Source: JBJFGR01 sp051892875 (GTDB lineage: Bacteria; Pseudomonadota; Gammaproteobacteria; Enterobacterales; Succinivibrionaceae). From it: a stretch of 34,772 nucleotides of DNA. Each line of letters begins with the position of its first letter. The stretch's first letter is position 1. Where the stretch lies: contig JBJFGR010000125.1 of the NCBI GenBank assembly GCA_051892875.1, positions 1 to 34,772 of the forward strand, in the 5' to 3' direction. The notes beneath the pieces were generated by a model. The model was not told the origin of the DNA. It made no database searches and saw only the letters and a list, made by a program, of their open reading frames with translations. Positions 1-8,659 of this stretch are shown here, piece by piece. The position numbers were made by a program, and so were the translations under genes.

Positions 1-58
1 CATAGCTTTTGCTCAATGTTTATACTCATAGAGCTAAGAGTATTCTAGACCTAGCCTT

Positions 59-87
59 TCTAGGACTACACTTAATGTAGTTCTAGA
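59..87 (-). other. Leader hairpin in left-edge early transcript
   Basis: Inverted repeat TCTAG-g-ACTACA / TGTAGT-t-CTAGA around a 5-base loop. It lies downstream of the early-type promoter at 122-140, inside the leader of a transcript that leaves the window on its left side. The gene it serves is outside the window. A similar CTAGRACTACAT element follows the 5' hairpin of the small transcript at 20643. Confidence 0.5.
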
Positions 88-94
88 TCTAGTT

Positions 95-122
95 GAACAA
101 GGTATTATATGTATCCTTATTC
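95..122 (-). other. 5'-terminal stem-loop after early promoter
   Basis: On the minus strand GAATAAGG (122 to 115) pairs with CCTTGTTC (102 to 95), eight pairs including one U-G wobble. The stem starts exactly at the last G of the promoter motif. It is one of seven such stems that share position but not sequence. Confidence 0.6.
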
Positions 123-140
123 ACTATAATTATATATAAT
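122..140 (-). promoter_or_regulatory. Early-type promoter motif, reading out of the window
   Basis: Minus strand ATTATATATAATTATAGTG. It matches the 19-base motif shared with seven other sites in the window. It faces left, so its gene lies beyond position 1. Confidence 0.65.
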
Positions 141-156
141 CGAAAGAGATAAGATT

Positions 157-183
157 TACAGATGGACACTAAGTCCATCTGTA
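157..183 (-). terminator. 3' hairpin after the GAF-like gene
   Basis: Stem TACAGATGGAC / GTCCATCTGTA with a 5-base loop, six bases past the stop of the gene ending at 189. There is only a weak U-rich stretch after it on the minus strand. It separates that gene from the early promoter at 122-140. Confidence 0.6.
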
Positions 184-188
184 TACGT

Positions 189-971
189 TTAGTTAAGATT
201 TCTATAATCTGAAAATTCTAATATAGGAGACAGGTATGGGGCTTCCTTTGATAATACTTCAGTAATTGATTCTAGTTCAGATTCTTCTTTTTCTTCATCA
301 AATTCAGCTACAATACCTCCAAGAATATTTCCATCATTATCATATATAGCTACAATGCTTGCACTTTTAGTATGAGCTTCAACCATCATATTATATACGG
401 CGGGATATTTATTTTTTATAAATTTCATAGTAGGCATAGATAATTTACCATCTTTATAAAGAGCTTTTATAATATCGTCAAATATAGATAAAGGTAAATT
501 GTTATGTACATTTACTTTCTTAGCAATTTCGCATCCTTTAGTAATCTCACTTATACATGAAGCTTTAAAAAATGGTAAACCATGAGAGCTATATACACCA
601 TTATGAAATACATAAACAGACAATCTATCAGCATCTATATTATCACTAATCTTTCTCAATATATTTTTAATACTATCGTCAATTTTAACAAATACTTCTA
701 TGATGTTTTTCTCTTTAACTGGAATTGGGACTTTATCTTTATTATCCTTTTCTTCTATCATTTTTTCTAAGAGTTCTTCTTGTTGCTTCATAATTTGCTT
801 ATTGACGGATAGTGTATTTTTTACAATAACAAGCAATATGCTTAGAAATACGAAAATAAATACTGCTATTATAACAGTAGCAGGGCCATAATTTTTAATC
901 AGCTCTGCATAATTTTCTATTTCATCAACATTTGAAGTAGTTGCTAGTAATATAATATTTTGTATTGCCAT
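189..971 (-). CDS. Membrane-anchored GAF-like protein, late gene
   Basis: A 260-residue protein with one clear membrane segment (about residues 31-50, rich in I, V, F and L), then a charged coiled-coil-like stretch (about 52-78) and a soluble domain (about 90-255). The soluble part contains VYVFHNGVYSSHGLPF near residue 118, a pattern I associate with GAF-like sensory folds in phage and bacterial proteins. It also has GNILGGIVAEFDEE near residue 215, typical of a GAF beta-strand pair. It is a single-gene unit with its own late-type promoter (994-1006) and a hairpin after its stop. The topology could suit a holin-like or envelope-signalling role, but nothing in the sequence proves either. Start is the ATG at 971, with GTGAGGTG upstream. 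Confidence 0.7.
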   Translation of the reverse strand: MAIQNIILLATTSNVDEIENYAELIKNYGPATVIIAVFIFVFLSILLVIVKNTLSVNKQIMKQQEELLEKMIEEKDNKDKVPIPVKEKNIIEVFVKIDDSIKNILRKISDNIDADRLSVYVFHNGVYSSHGLPFFKASCISEITKGCEIAKKVNVHNNLPLSIFDDIIKALYKDGKLSMPTMKFIKNKYPAVYNMMVEAHTKSASIVAIYDNDGNILGGIVAEFDEEKEESELESITEVLSKEAPYLSPILEFSDYRNLN

Positions 972-993
972 ATTATTTCACCTCACTTTCTAT

Positions 994-1006
994 TTATATA
1001 AATGTT
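994..1006 (-). promoter_or_regulatory. Late-type promoter AACA-N6-TAA
   Basis: Minus strand AACATTTATATAA, 22 bases before the start at 971. It abuts the hairpin at 1007-1032 with no gap. Confidence 0.65.
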
Positions 1007-1032
1007 GTGCTACGGGATTTGACCCGTAGCAC
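1007..1032 (-). terminator. 3' hairpin after LRR protein gene
   Basis: Stem GTGCTACGGG / CCCGTAGCAC with a 6-base loop, ten perfect pairs, a few bases past the stop at 1037. There is no U-tract; the next base on the minus strand begins the late promoter of the following gene. Confidence 0.6.
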
Positions 1033-1036
1033 GCAA

Positions 1037-2587
1037 TTATTTTAAATTGTTAATCCATTCATCGTTGTCAATTTGGTAATCTTGTAATATTGATTGAAGT
1101 AATTGTTTTTTAGATTTGAAGTTATAGTCTCTTGCATCTTCTTGATAATCTAATCTAGCATTGTTCAAGAATAATGTATCTAATTTTTTATCAGGTGAAT
1201 GATTTAACATTTCATCTAATAAAGATGAAGTTTTATAAGAATCTAAATTAGCAAGATCTATTTGATCTATTTTAGAATATGAAGATTTAGACCCTGGTCC
1301 AAACCAATTTGATTCGAGCTCGTGAGATAAACCATCTTTACTGTATACGATAGTATTGAATACTTCATCTATATGAGAATATATATCAATTCTTTTACCA
1401 GTAGTTTTATCTGTCATAATTTTAAGTATAGTATCTGATATATCTTCTAATTCATCAAATGGGATCTTCTCACCATTGACAAATACAAATAAAGAATGGC
1501 GACTACTCTTGCCATATAATGGGGAAGTAAATCTTATATATCCCGATTCGGGAATACTTCTAATCAATTCACCATTCTTGTTTACTGAAACTTCAACATT
1601 TTCTACTAAATGAGTTACAGGCTCCAATGGATTAGGAAGATAAAATACATCTAATGTATCACCGATAGAAATTGGTATATTTAAATATAAAGTAGGTTGA
1701 TTTTCCTTTCCAACAGGAGTTAAATATTCTGTTCTGACAACTATATATGAAGTAGGAATTAAGCAATTGTTGTGATATATCATATAATGACTGGAATCTG
1801 GGCAATATTTAAAATCTTCTCCTAATTTAATTTTGGCAGAATCGTTATTTTCTTCTACTTTTATATGTTTATATCTAAACTGTCTTTTAGACACTGCTAT
1901 CATTTCTTGGTTATAACTATGATTGAGCATATATTTACTTTGATCTTCTTCTTTCATAGTATTACATTTAATACTTATATATTTTATAGTATCGCAATTT
2001 CTAAAAGCAAAAGATTCTATAGTTTTTACATTAAGATATATTTGCTCATTTAGATTCGTACCCTCAAATGCTCTACGACAGATTCTATTTATAGGAGGTT
2101 CTATACTACAATATGCAGTATTTAGCTTAGGACAAATCTTTTTTAATCCAGAATTTAAAAAAGTTCCTTCAGGAATCATTGTAAATCGAGATGTTGAATC
2201 ATAATAAACAGTTTCTAGATTTATACAATCTTTAAATATATATTGTCCAAATCCATCATCTGTCAAAGTATAAGGAAGAAGAATAGATTTAATTTTAGTA
2301 CATCCAGCAAAAGCGAAATTTCTTATAGCAGTAATATTTTCACCGAAATCTATTGTAATTTCTTCACTAATAGCTTTATTCAAATTTTGAAAAGCAAAAG
2401 AATCTATTATATAAATTTCTGAAAGAGTAATACTTTCTAATCTAGGATTCAATTCTATAATTATATCTATTATTCTTTTAGATAGATTACGACAATTGTA
2501 ATCTCCATGTATAATAATACTATCATCTATTGTTTTATAATTTCGCAATATATTAGAATCAATACCTGCATATATATCAGTAGCCAT
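1037..2587 (-). CDS. Putative virion/tail protein with BspA-type leucine-rich repeats
   Basis: A 516-residue protein. Roughly residues 50-215 hold repeats of the LRR_5 (BspA / TpLRR) kind: I..I...AF..C..I..I.LP, seen for example as AIRNFAFAGCTKIKSILLP and IESFAFRNCDTIKYIS. The rest looks beta-rich and is not recognised. It directly follows the 1007-residue gene, whose stop ends at 2588, and its ribosome site GGGAGGTAG lies in the tail of that gene. The two are clearly co-transcribed from the late promoter at 6572. In phages such repeats occur in adhesins and tail appendages, so a distal tail or host-contact role is likely but inferred. Confidence 0.7.
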   Translation of the reverse strand: MATDIYAGIDSNILRNYKTIDDSIIIHGDYNCRNLSKRIIDIIIELNPRLESITLSEIYIIDSFAFQNLNKAISEEITIDFGENITAIRNFAFAGCTKIKSILLPYTLTDDGFGQYIFKDCINLETVYYDSTSRFTMIPEGTFLNSGLKKICPKLNTAYCSIEPPINRICRRAFEGTNLNEQIYLNVKTIESFAFRNCDTIKYISIKCNTMKEEDQSKYMLNHSYNQEMIAVSKRQFRYKHIKVEENNDSAKIKLGEDFKYCPDSSHYMIYHNNCLIPTSYIVVRTEYLTPVGKENQPTLYLNIPISIGDTLDVFYLPNPLEPVTHLVENVEVSVNKNGELIRSIPESGYIRFTSPLYGKSSRHSLFVFVNGEKIPFDELEDISDTILKIMTDKTTGKRIDIYSHIDEVFNTIVYSKDGLSHELESNWFGPGSKSSYSKIDQIDLANLDSYKTSSLLDEMLNHSPDKKLDTLFLNNARLDYQEDARDYNFKSKKQLLQSILQDYQIDNDEWINNLK

Positions 2588-5500
2588 TTAATCTACCTCC
2601 CTCTTGAATTTTACATAATCTCCATCATTGTATTTAATAAAGAAATCACTTTCTATACCTTTATTCCAATCTTTACTTATATTAGGTTTGAACCAAATCT
2701 CTTGTAAACCAGATTTACTATATTCTTTTTCACCCAGATCTGAACCAGATAAATCGAAACTAATCATATATATATTATTACAATTTATGAATGCTCTATC
2801 TTCTATAAGCTTTTCATTTTTACCATAGAAACAAGGTATAGCAAAATACTCTCCACCACCTTGTTTAGTAACGCGATATATTCCGTTAATAGGAAAGTCG
2901 TCACTCAATATAGCTGTTACACCACTATAATCTCTATCGCTTCCATCTATTTCTTTATATGATTTAAATTCAGTATCTACTAAATAACTTCCATTAGATT
3001 TAGCATCATTTATATCTATTATATCACCAGGAATCTTTGTTGTAAATAATAAAATTTCTTCAGGATCAAAACAATCAGTATTCATAAATATAGCATTGTT
3101 TAAATTGGTAAAAGATTTTACACCATCAGCATTATTAGAACCAGTGGAAGCAGATCCATCTAATTTATCAGGAATGGATAAATTTCCAACATTTACATTC
3201 ATTATAGTATCATTACAATTTAAAAAGAAAATAAACTCGAATACATTATCATCTGTACCATCCTCTTCTGTATCAAATTTAATACTAAAAGATATATCAT
3301 CATATTTGATAGTATTATACTTGTCATATAATTGTCCATTCTTATATATAACTACATAATTATCCCTCTTAGTTCTATTCCATCTAGACATAACTAAACG
3401 ACCATCTATAACTAAATCATTTAATTCAGAACCTTTTCTGGTTATAGAAGCAACACCTCTATTTATACCAGCTTCCAATTTATCAGCATCGTAGCTTAAT
3501 ACATAATCTAATCCAGATTTTAAGTTATCGTGATAACTAGTATAATCATTATATGTAAAGTCGAATACATCATCTATTAAACTCATATCTTCTAATAGAT
3601 AATCATTTTCGATGTCATAAACAAACATCTCTTTTACATACTTACGTAAGAACCATTCATTTACTATATAATTTTCACTAGCTAATTTTTTAACTGGTGA
3701 ACCATATTTCTTTATATCTGTTTGATCAGGATTGTTAAATGATACAAAATTAGCTATATATGCTCTATCAATTAATTTATCAACAGTCTCTTGTATAACG
3801 GACTTATCATTCTTGAATATTTGTTTAGCTAATTCTCGTAGCAATGTAGCAGTTTGATAATTTTCATAATATATGAATTCATCAGATGGTGTAGATCCTT
3901 CTTCCATATTATTTAATTGTCTTCTAACCAACCCTATTTCTAATCTAGGAGATGGTTTACCCCAATCTATATCATTAAAATAATCATCATTATAAAAATT
4001 TTCGTACCAATCTGATAACCAATTATCGCCTTTAATAGATCTCCAGTCCATAATATATAGACGGTATATTTCTTTCACAAATATTTCAATATTAGATATT
4101 ACTTCGTCCATATACTGAGAGAATTCATCCCATATTCTATTTATATTCTTAATACGAAGTACATTATCTTGATCATATACTACTCTAGTATTGTAGAATA
4201 TCTTGAATCTTCTTGCCGAAGTCAATATATTATCAAGAGATATTTTTAATATATTAAATTGATGAGATTCTACATCGAAATCATCTTTGATTCTTCCATC
4301 TTCAAAACATAACATGTTAAATCTCTTTATCTTGTATCTATAATCCATATCAGTAAATTTTTTATTATAAAGAACACCTACATTAGAAGTGGATAAATTA
4401 GAAAATGAATTCTCATCCATTTCAAATTCTTCAAATAAAATACAAGGATCATCAGTAAATATTTGATCAAATTCGCATAAAGCAGGAAATACAGGACCTC
4501 TATATTTCTTATAATCTGCATCTGGAAGCATTATACCATCACTCTTAAAATAGAATATAGGTTTACTGTTAATATTATATCTACTGTTATCTACAGCCTG
4601 TTTAGCTTTGTAATAATCTACTTTAAAAGGAATGTTTAAATATGTTAATTCTAGTTGAGTCTTACCTAAATTTATTTCTTTATGAGTATCTAGTAAAGGT
4701 TTAACATTTAATATTATAAAGGTGTCCTTATTGTCTACAGATATAATGGTTCCACACCATGATATAGCATAACCATTAATGAACGGAATAAAAGCATCAA
4801 CCCATCCAATTTGATATAAATTATATAATGTACTAGACACACTAGTGTCTATTTCTAAACCGCTATCTAAAGTTAATAATTTAACATATTCTTTTAACAA
4901 TGTTAAATTTTCATATAATTCAGTGGTATCTTGTGTTGGATACCGATCATGAACCAAATTTACAAATAGATCAGTATTTAAAGATATTAATACAGTATCA
5001 ATAATAGTGATTTTACATGGTCTAGAAATTTCTCTATTGATTCTATCAACAAGAGTTGATAATGTGTCATTTTCTTGAGTGTACACATGAATCTTTTTAT
5101 CATAACATAATCTTTTTTCTTTATCAGATCTAAATTTTATCATATCACATCTGAATACAACTTCCAAGTTATCATCATTATACTGAATAACATATTCATC
5201 TTTTGTAATATCATAAACCTTTTTAACTACAGGAAGAGTTTGAATGTTTACTGGATGATCGTTGAATATATATTGATCGTTTTCGCGAAGAGAATGCCCA
5301 TCTATAATAGATGGGACTAACGCAGATTCGAGAGCCATATTCATACTTTCAGTATGAGTACGGAGCCACTCTAATCTTTGCCTATAATCATTATGATATT
5401 CTGTATCATATTGACTCACAGGTTCGTTGCGATTGTACATATATTGATCTGATGTAGATGGAAAAGGATTTTCATTAGTATTAAAAACTCTATAGTTAAT

Positions 5501-5611
5501 AATTATATCTTTTCCATTATTAGTATAGTCGATGTTTTTACTGTATTCAGTATTAGTTTCATTAATAGGGTGACTTGGAATAAGTCCACTTGAATTCTCT
5601 ATATAACTCAT
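2588..5611 (-). CDS. Large virion structural protein, probable baseplate/tail component
   Basis: At 1007 residues this is the largest gene in the window. I do not recognise a named family. It is hydrophilic, rich in D, N and Y, with no signal or membrane segment. Near the C-terminus (about residues 935-985) it has a short LRR_5-like stretch, RAFINCNNIYMISFDLSG, like the repeats in the next gene. It starts at ATG 5611 overlapping the TGA stop of the preceding gene (ATGA), so translation is coupled. Its place in a late-promoter operon with the LRR gene and the 312-residue gene supports a structural role. The precise virion position is unknown. Confidence 0.7.
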   Translation of the reverse strand: MSYIENSSGLIPSHPINETNTEYSKNIDYTNNGKDIIINYRVFNTNENPFPSTSDQYMYNRNEPVSQYDTEYHNDYRQRLEWLRTHTESMNMALESALVPSIIDGHSLRENDQYIFNDHPVNIQTLPVVKKVYDITKDEYVIQYNDDNLEVVFRCDMIKFRSDKEKRLCYDKKIHVYTQENDTLSTLVDRINREISRPCKITIIDTVLISLNTDLFVNLVHDRYPTQDTTELYENLTLLKEYVKLLTLDSGLEIDTSVSSTLYNLYQIGWVDAFIPFINGYAISWCGTIISVDNKDTFIILNVKPLLDTHKEINLGKTQLELTYLNIPFKVDYYKAKQAVDNSRYNINSKPIFYFKSDGIMLPDADYKKYRGPVFPALCEFDQIFTDDPCILFEEFEMDENSFSNLSTSNVGVLYNKKFTDMDYRYKIKRFNMLCFEDGRIKDDFDVESHQFNILKISLDNILTSARRFKIFYNTRVVYDQDNVLRIKNINRIWDEFSQYMDEVISNIEIFVKEIYRLYIMDWRSIKGDNWLSDWYENFYNDDYFNDIDWGKPSPRLEIGLVRRQLNNMEEGSTPSDEFIYYENYQTATLLRELAKQIFKNDKSVIQETVDKLIDRAYIANFVSFNNPDQTDIKKYGSPVKKLASENYIVNEWFLRKYVKEMFVYDIENDYLLEDMSLIDDVFDFTYNDYTSYHDNLKSGLDYVLSYDADKLEAGINRGVASITRKGSELNDLVIDGRLVMSRWNRTKRDNYVVIYKNGQLYDKYNTIKYDDISFSIKFDTEEDGTDDNVFEFIFFLNCNDTIMNVNVGNLSIPDKLDGSASTGSNNADGVKSFTNLNNAIFMNTDCFDPEEILLFTTKIPGDIIDINDAKSNGSYLVDTEFKSYKEIDGSDRDYSGVTAILSDDFPINGIYRVTKQGGGEYFAIPCFYGKNEKLIEDRAFINCNNIYMISFDLSGSDLGEKEYSKSGLQEIWFKPNISKDWNKGIESDFFIKYNDGDYVKFKREVD

Positions 5612-6546
5612 ACTAATTGACTTCCTTTCTCTAATACAGCTTTGCTATAGGCTATTAATACATTACCTACAACTTTTTCAATAGTCTTTTGGTTATTAGA
5701 ATAAGCTCCTATATAAGCATCTGTTAATATAGCAGAGAATGCTGGGAAATATTCCATACCAAATATAGTATTTACACCAAATAAGAACATCCATCTATCT
5801 ACAACGTTATCTATTTTTAGACCTGGAATCTTCAAGATGGATGATAGATTTTCTACAAATATCTTTAGATTGATAAACATATCATCATCTGTTTGCATAA
5901 TAATCATATCTTGTTCACGTTCTGATATAGTAACAATCTTACCAGCCATATGTTTAAAGTTATTATCAAATTCTTTACCTAAGATATTTTGTACAAAGTA
6001 CATACATCCTAAGTATTGGCACTTAGTTTTTGTTGATGGTATAGTAGAAATCTTAGCAATATAATCTATAATATAAGTGAACATATCAGAGAATGCTTGC
6101 ATTGCTCCTTGAACTATTGAAGTGGTTAATATTTGACTTTCTGCCTTATGATATATAAGAGTAACCATAGCATTGATAATATTACCAATCAATAAGTCAA
6201 TCATTCTACACTTATAATTACCAGATTTTTCATCTATTACTATTAATCCAGTACAATCAACAAATACTTTATAGTCAGGTGATTTAGTCTTAGGATCTTT
6301 AGAACAGAATACTCTAAATTGTTTGTTTAGAGGTACATTATCATTAGCGATCAAAAGAATAACATTCTTTGAATCTAATACCTTAACTAAAGAGTTACTT
6401 ACTTGTCTCTTCTTAAATTCATACTTTACATCAGCAAACTTATCATCAACAGTACTGATTTGATTTGCTGTCATTAAGAATTTAAATATTTTCTCCTCGT
6501 AAGGATACTTGTTATATAAATACGTATCATTATAGTTTTTAGCCAT
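5608..6546 (-). CDS. Probable virion-associated protein of unknown function
   Basis: A 312-residue protein using the ATG at 6546, which has AAGGAGGATATTG just upstream. A longer open frame reaches 6636, but that extra 30-residue segment reads through the terminator hairpin at 6623-6647 and the late promoter at 6572, so it is rejected. There are no recognised motifs. Hydrophobic stretches around residues 120-170 and 245-290 look like buried helices rather than clear membrane spans. It is the first gene of a late operon (5608-6546, 2588-5611, 1037-2587) of likely tail or baseplate proteins. Function unknown. Confidence 0.65.
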   Translation of the reverse strand: MAKNYNDTYLYNKYPYEEKIFKFLMTANQISTVDDKFADVKYEFKKRQVSNSLVKVLDSKNVILLIANDNVPLNKQFRVFCSKDPKTKSPDYKVFVDCTGLIVIDEKSGNYKCRMIDLLIGNIINAMVTLIYHKAESQILTTSIVQGAMQAFSDMFTYIIDYIAKISTIPSTKTKCQYLGCMYFVQNILGKEFDNNFKHMAGKIVTISEREQDMIIMQTDDDMFINLKIFVENLSSILKIPGLKIDNVVDRWMFLFGVNTIFGMEYFPAFSAILTDAYIGAYSNNQKTIEKVVGNVLIAYSKAVLEKGSQLV

Positions 6547-6571
6547 AATCAATATCCTCCTTATTAGTAAA

Positions 6572-6584
6572 TTATAATAAAGTT
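6572..6584 (-). promoter_or_regulatory. Late-type promoter AACT-N6-TAA
   Basis: Minus strand AACTTTATTATAA, 25 bases before the start at 6546. It lies just after the terminator at 6613-6647 and drives the three-gene structural operon. Confidence 0.65.
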
Positions 6585-6612
6585 CTACATATAAAGTAAA
6601 AAACAAAATCAA

Positions 6613-6647
6613 GAAAAAAAATAGAGGGCTCCACAATGGAGCCCTCT
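6613..6647 (-). terminator. Rho-independent terminator with U-tract
   Basis: Stem AGAGGGCTCCA / TGGAGCCCTCT, 11 pairs, followed on the minus strand by a run of U (A run at 6613-6620). It ends the early transcript coming from the 6651-7431 region and isolates the late operon to its left. Confidence 0.85.
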
Positions 6648-6650
6648 TAA

Positions 6651-7073
6651 TTAGTCTATATAAAATCTAAATCTGGTATTATCTTTCTTTACCTCAACCT
6701 CAGCATCTTCGATATTTTCTTCATTGAATAATCTAACACCAGCTCTTATTTCTCTAATAGATAAAAATGAACAAAGTGTCTTTTCTCTAACCATATCGAT
6801 AAACACTTCGGTGTTCATATCATAATATCTGTAATTTTTACCATGTTTCTTTCTTGATGATAAATTCAAATTACAAATATCACCAAAAAGATAGTCTTCT
6901 TGAATTTTTTCAGATATTATTTTAGTAGCTATATAAGCTTTGTGAACGAAGTCTAATTCTTCATTAGCATTTTCATTTACACTAAGTTCATCATCTATGC
7001 TATTTAAGATTTGTGGTTCTTTTTTATATCTGTGTACTTCAGAACTACATAAGAATTTAATATAGCGAATCTT
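6651..7073 (-). pseudogene. Downstream half of a gene apparently split by a frameshift in an A9 run
   Basis: An open frame of 140 codons that continues, without a stop, from the end of the gene at 7072-7431. The first ATG is far inside (YYDMNTEV), and a TTG at 6869 lacks a ribosome site. The part upstream of it, e.g. IRYIKFLCSSEVHRYKKEP and VHKAYIATKIISEKIQEDY, looks like ordinary coding sequence. The join falls on nine consecutive A. With eight A the two parts read as one 259-residue protein. This could be a sequencing or assembly error, a real mutation, or slippage used for expression. The product is not recognised; the C-terminal part is charged and beta-rich. Confidence 0.6.
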
Positions 7074-7431
7074 ATTTTTTTTTGTTAACTACATTAATTT
7101 CAATTAATGTTTCTTCATTAATTAACTTTATGATGATTCCTAAGTTATGAAGTAAAGTATTTTCATCGATGTAGAAATCTTTGAAATAGTCACGACATAA
7201 CTCGTTTATAAATTTTTCAGAAGAATACATAACAGGATAGTGATCCCATCCTTTGTCAAAAATATCCTTTATAATATTATACATGTAATTATATATTCTG
7301 ATACATGCATAATTATCAGCAAAAGTATTATACTTATATACAAAAGCGAATGAAGTGTGTTTTAATTTATCAAGTAAATCATCAATATTATCATTCATTA
7401 ATCTTAATTTAATCAAGTCTAAACTAAACAT
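7072..7431 (-). CDS. Unknown early protein, upstream half of a likely split gene
   Basis: A 119-residue product ending in VVNKKK at an A9 run that precedes the TAA. Start is ATG 7431, with TTGGAGGTAAATTT upstream. It is mostly alpha-helical in appearance and has no recognised motif. It follows the early gene 7496-8431 across a hairpin (7454-7476). The reading frame picks up again immediately after the stop in another frame (6651-7073), so the complete protein may be about 259 residues. Function unknown. Confidence 0.65.
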   Translation of the reverse strand: MFSLDLIKLRLMNDNIDDLLDKLKHTSFAFVYKYNTFADNYACIRIYNYMYNIIKDIFDKGWDHYPVMYSSEKFINELCRDYFKDFYIDENTLLHNLGIIIKLINEETLIEINVVNKKK

Positions 7432-7453
7432 AAATTTACCTCCAATATAATAT

Positions 7454-7476
7454 GAGGGTGGAGAAACTCCACCCTC
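7454..7476 (-). terminator. Intergenic hairpin without U-tract
   Basis: Stem GAGGGTGGAG / CTCCACCCTC with a 3-base loop, ten perfect pairs, 20 bases after the stop at 7496. No U-run follows on the minus strand and no promoter motif is visible before the next gene. It may be a partial terminator or a transcript-processing or stabilising element. Confidence 0.5.
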
Positions 7477-7495
7477 TATGTTTATGATTACCTAC

Positions 7496-8431
7496 TTATT
7501 CGTTATCTTCTAGAATTATTAGTTCATCCTTAGAGTCTAATACACTAGGTTGACGAACTTCATATCTGTAAGATATATGAGCATTGTCTAACGCTCTTTT
7601 GATATCAGTTGTACTGATATCTTTTTCATCCTTAATAAGATAATAGTTCTTAACTATTTCTCTCTTAATATCCTTAATATCGTAAATTTTACGATTAGGA
7701 TTGGATTTGAATAGATTTGTTATAGTATGTTGGATACCATGCAACTTTGTATAACAATTTGTAGCATCTACAAGTTTATTGAAATCACCTGAAACTAAGT
7801 GTTTTTCGTAGAATTTGGTTTTGCTAATAAGACAAATAATACCTGGTTGGTATATTTCTTTACCATTCTCATCAAGAACTAAGATTTTAGTTTCTTTATA
7901 AGGAGTAACCCTAAAGTATTTACTGAAGTCTTTGTTGAACTTCTCAATAGCAAAGTCAACATCCTTTTTGGTATAACCTTCATAGGTTATCCTTATCTTG
8001 GCTGTCTTAGTATACTCAGAAGTATCGTAAGACTTTGCCTCTTCTACTATAGCTCCGAATGCTAGTAAATATGTATGTATATACATATTCGGAAAATAGC
8101 AATTCTGCTGTCTGGTTTTGCTATCTGGTTTTACCCACATAGCGTGCATGTTTGAGCCTGGGCGTGAATTAACTACATCTAGTGCATATTTAGCTTGGCT
8201 CACAGATGTCTTAATTTCGAGCTCTCGCTCTATGATTACAGCCATCTCTTTTAGAGTAATGCATGGATTGTATAGATACTTTCCAATCATTGGAATTATT
8301 TGCTCTTGGATAACCATTGCGCGAGCATTGACGTTGTCAGTTCTCTTGTCGAGATACTGTTCTGAATAACTTTGTGCTTGTAAAGCACGTGTTACTGTTA
8401 GGGTTGTTGGGGTTTTGAATTCTTCTTTCAT
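7496..8431 (-). CDS. Unknown early protein
   Basis: A 311-residue soluble protein with GAAAGGAGAATTC before ATG 8431. It looks like a mix of helix-rich segments, e.g. residues 45-90 (IPMIGKYLYNPCITLKEMAVIIE), which could be a winged-helix or helix-turn-helix-like unit, and a beta/alpha middle part. I do not recognise a family. It is the first gene after the early-type promoter at 8499-8517, so it is probably made at the start of infection. A DNA-binding or takeover role is a guess only. Confidence 0.65.
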   Translation of the reverse strand: MKEEFKTPTTLTVTRALQAQSYSEQYLDKRTDNVNARAMVIQEQIIPMIGKYLYNPCITLKEMAVIIERELEIKTSVSQAKYALDVVNSRPGSNMHAMWVKPDSKTRQQNCYFPNMYIHTYLLAFGAIVEEAKSYDTSEYTKTAKIRITYEGYTKKDVDFAIEKFNKDFSKYFRVTPYKETKILVLDENGKEIYQPGIICLISKTKFYEKHLVSGDFNKLVDATNCYTKLHGIQHTITNLFKSNPNRKIYDIKDIKREIVKNYYLIKDEKDISTTDIKRALDNAHISYRYEVRQPSVLDSKDELIILEDNE

Positions 8432-8473
8432 AGTAGAATTCTCCTTTCATTTAATTTTTTAATCATTAGTTTT

Positions 8474-8499
8474 GAATAGAGTAATATTCTACTCTAATC
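8474..8499 (-). other. 5'-terminal stem-loop after early promoter
   Basis: Minus strand 8499-8490 (GATTAGAGTA) pairs with 8483-8474 (TACTCTATTC): ten positions with one T-T mismatch and a 6-base loop. It starts at the last G of the promoter motif. Confidence 0.65.
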
Positions 8500-8517
8500 A
8501 CTATTATAATATATAAT
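8499..8517 (-). promoter_or_regulatory. Early-type promoter motif
   Basis: Minus strand ATTATATATTATAATAGTG, 68 bases before the start at 8431. The rest of the gene-free stretch 8432-8659 holds the leader stem-loop and the 3' hairpin at 8621-8647. Confidence 0.75.
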
Positions 8518-8620
8518 CATTATTATTTTTTATCTTGTTAACAACAATCTAGTAATGGCTATTAATATTATTTATTCTTTCATAGTTTTATACCTTCCAA
8601 TTTTAAGTTTTATTAGTATG

Positions 8621-8647
8621 ATCCAGTCACCATTATGGTGACTGGAT
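8621..8647 (-). terminator. 3' hairpin after the 402-residue YD-like gene
   Basis: Stem ATCCAGTCACC / GGTGACTGGAT with a short loop, 12 bases past the stop at 8660. There is no U-tract on the minus strand. The AGTCACCAT core is shared with the hairpin at 20743-20769. Confidence 0.55.
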
Positions 8648-8659
8648 ATTTTTCTCATT

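Noticed and set aside
40..125. tRNA or tRNA-like gene at the left edge
   Set aside because: The stems do not make a cloverleaf and no T-loop or anticodon arm pattern is present; the stems fit a transcript leader.
6547..6636. N-terminal extension of the 312-residue protein with a hydrophobic MWSPLFFFLILFF start
   Set aside because: It reads through a U-tract terminator and the late promoter, and the inner ATG at 6546 has an excellent AAGGAGG site.
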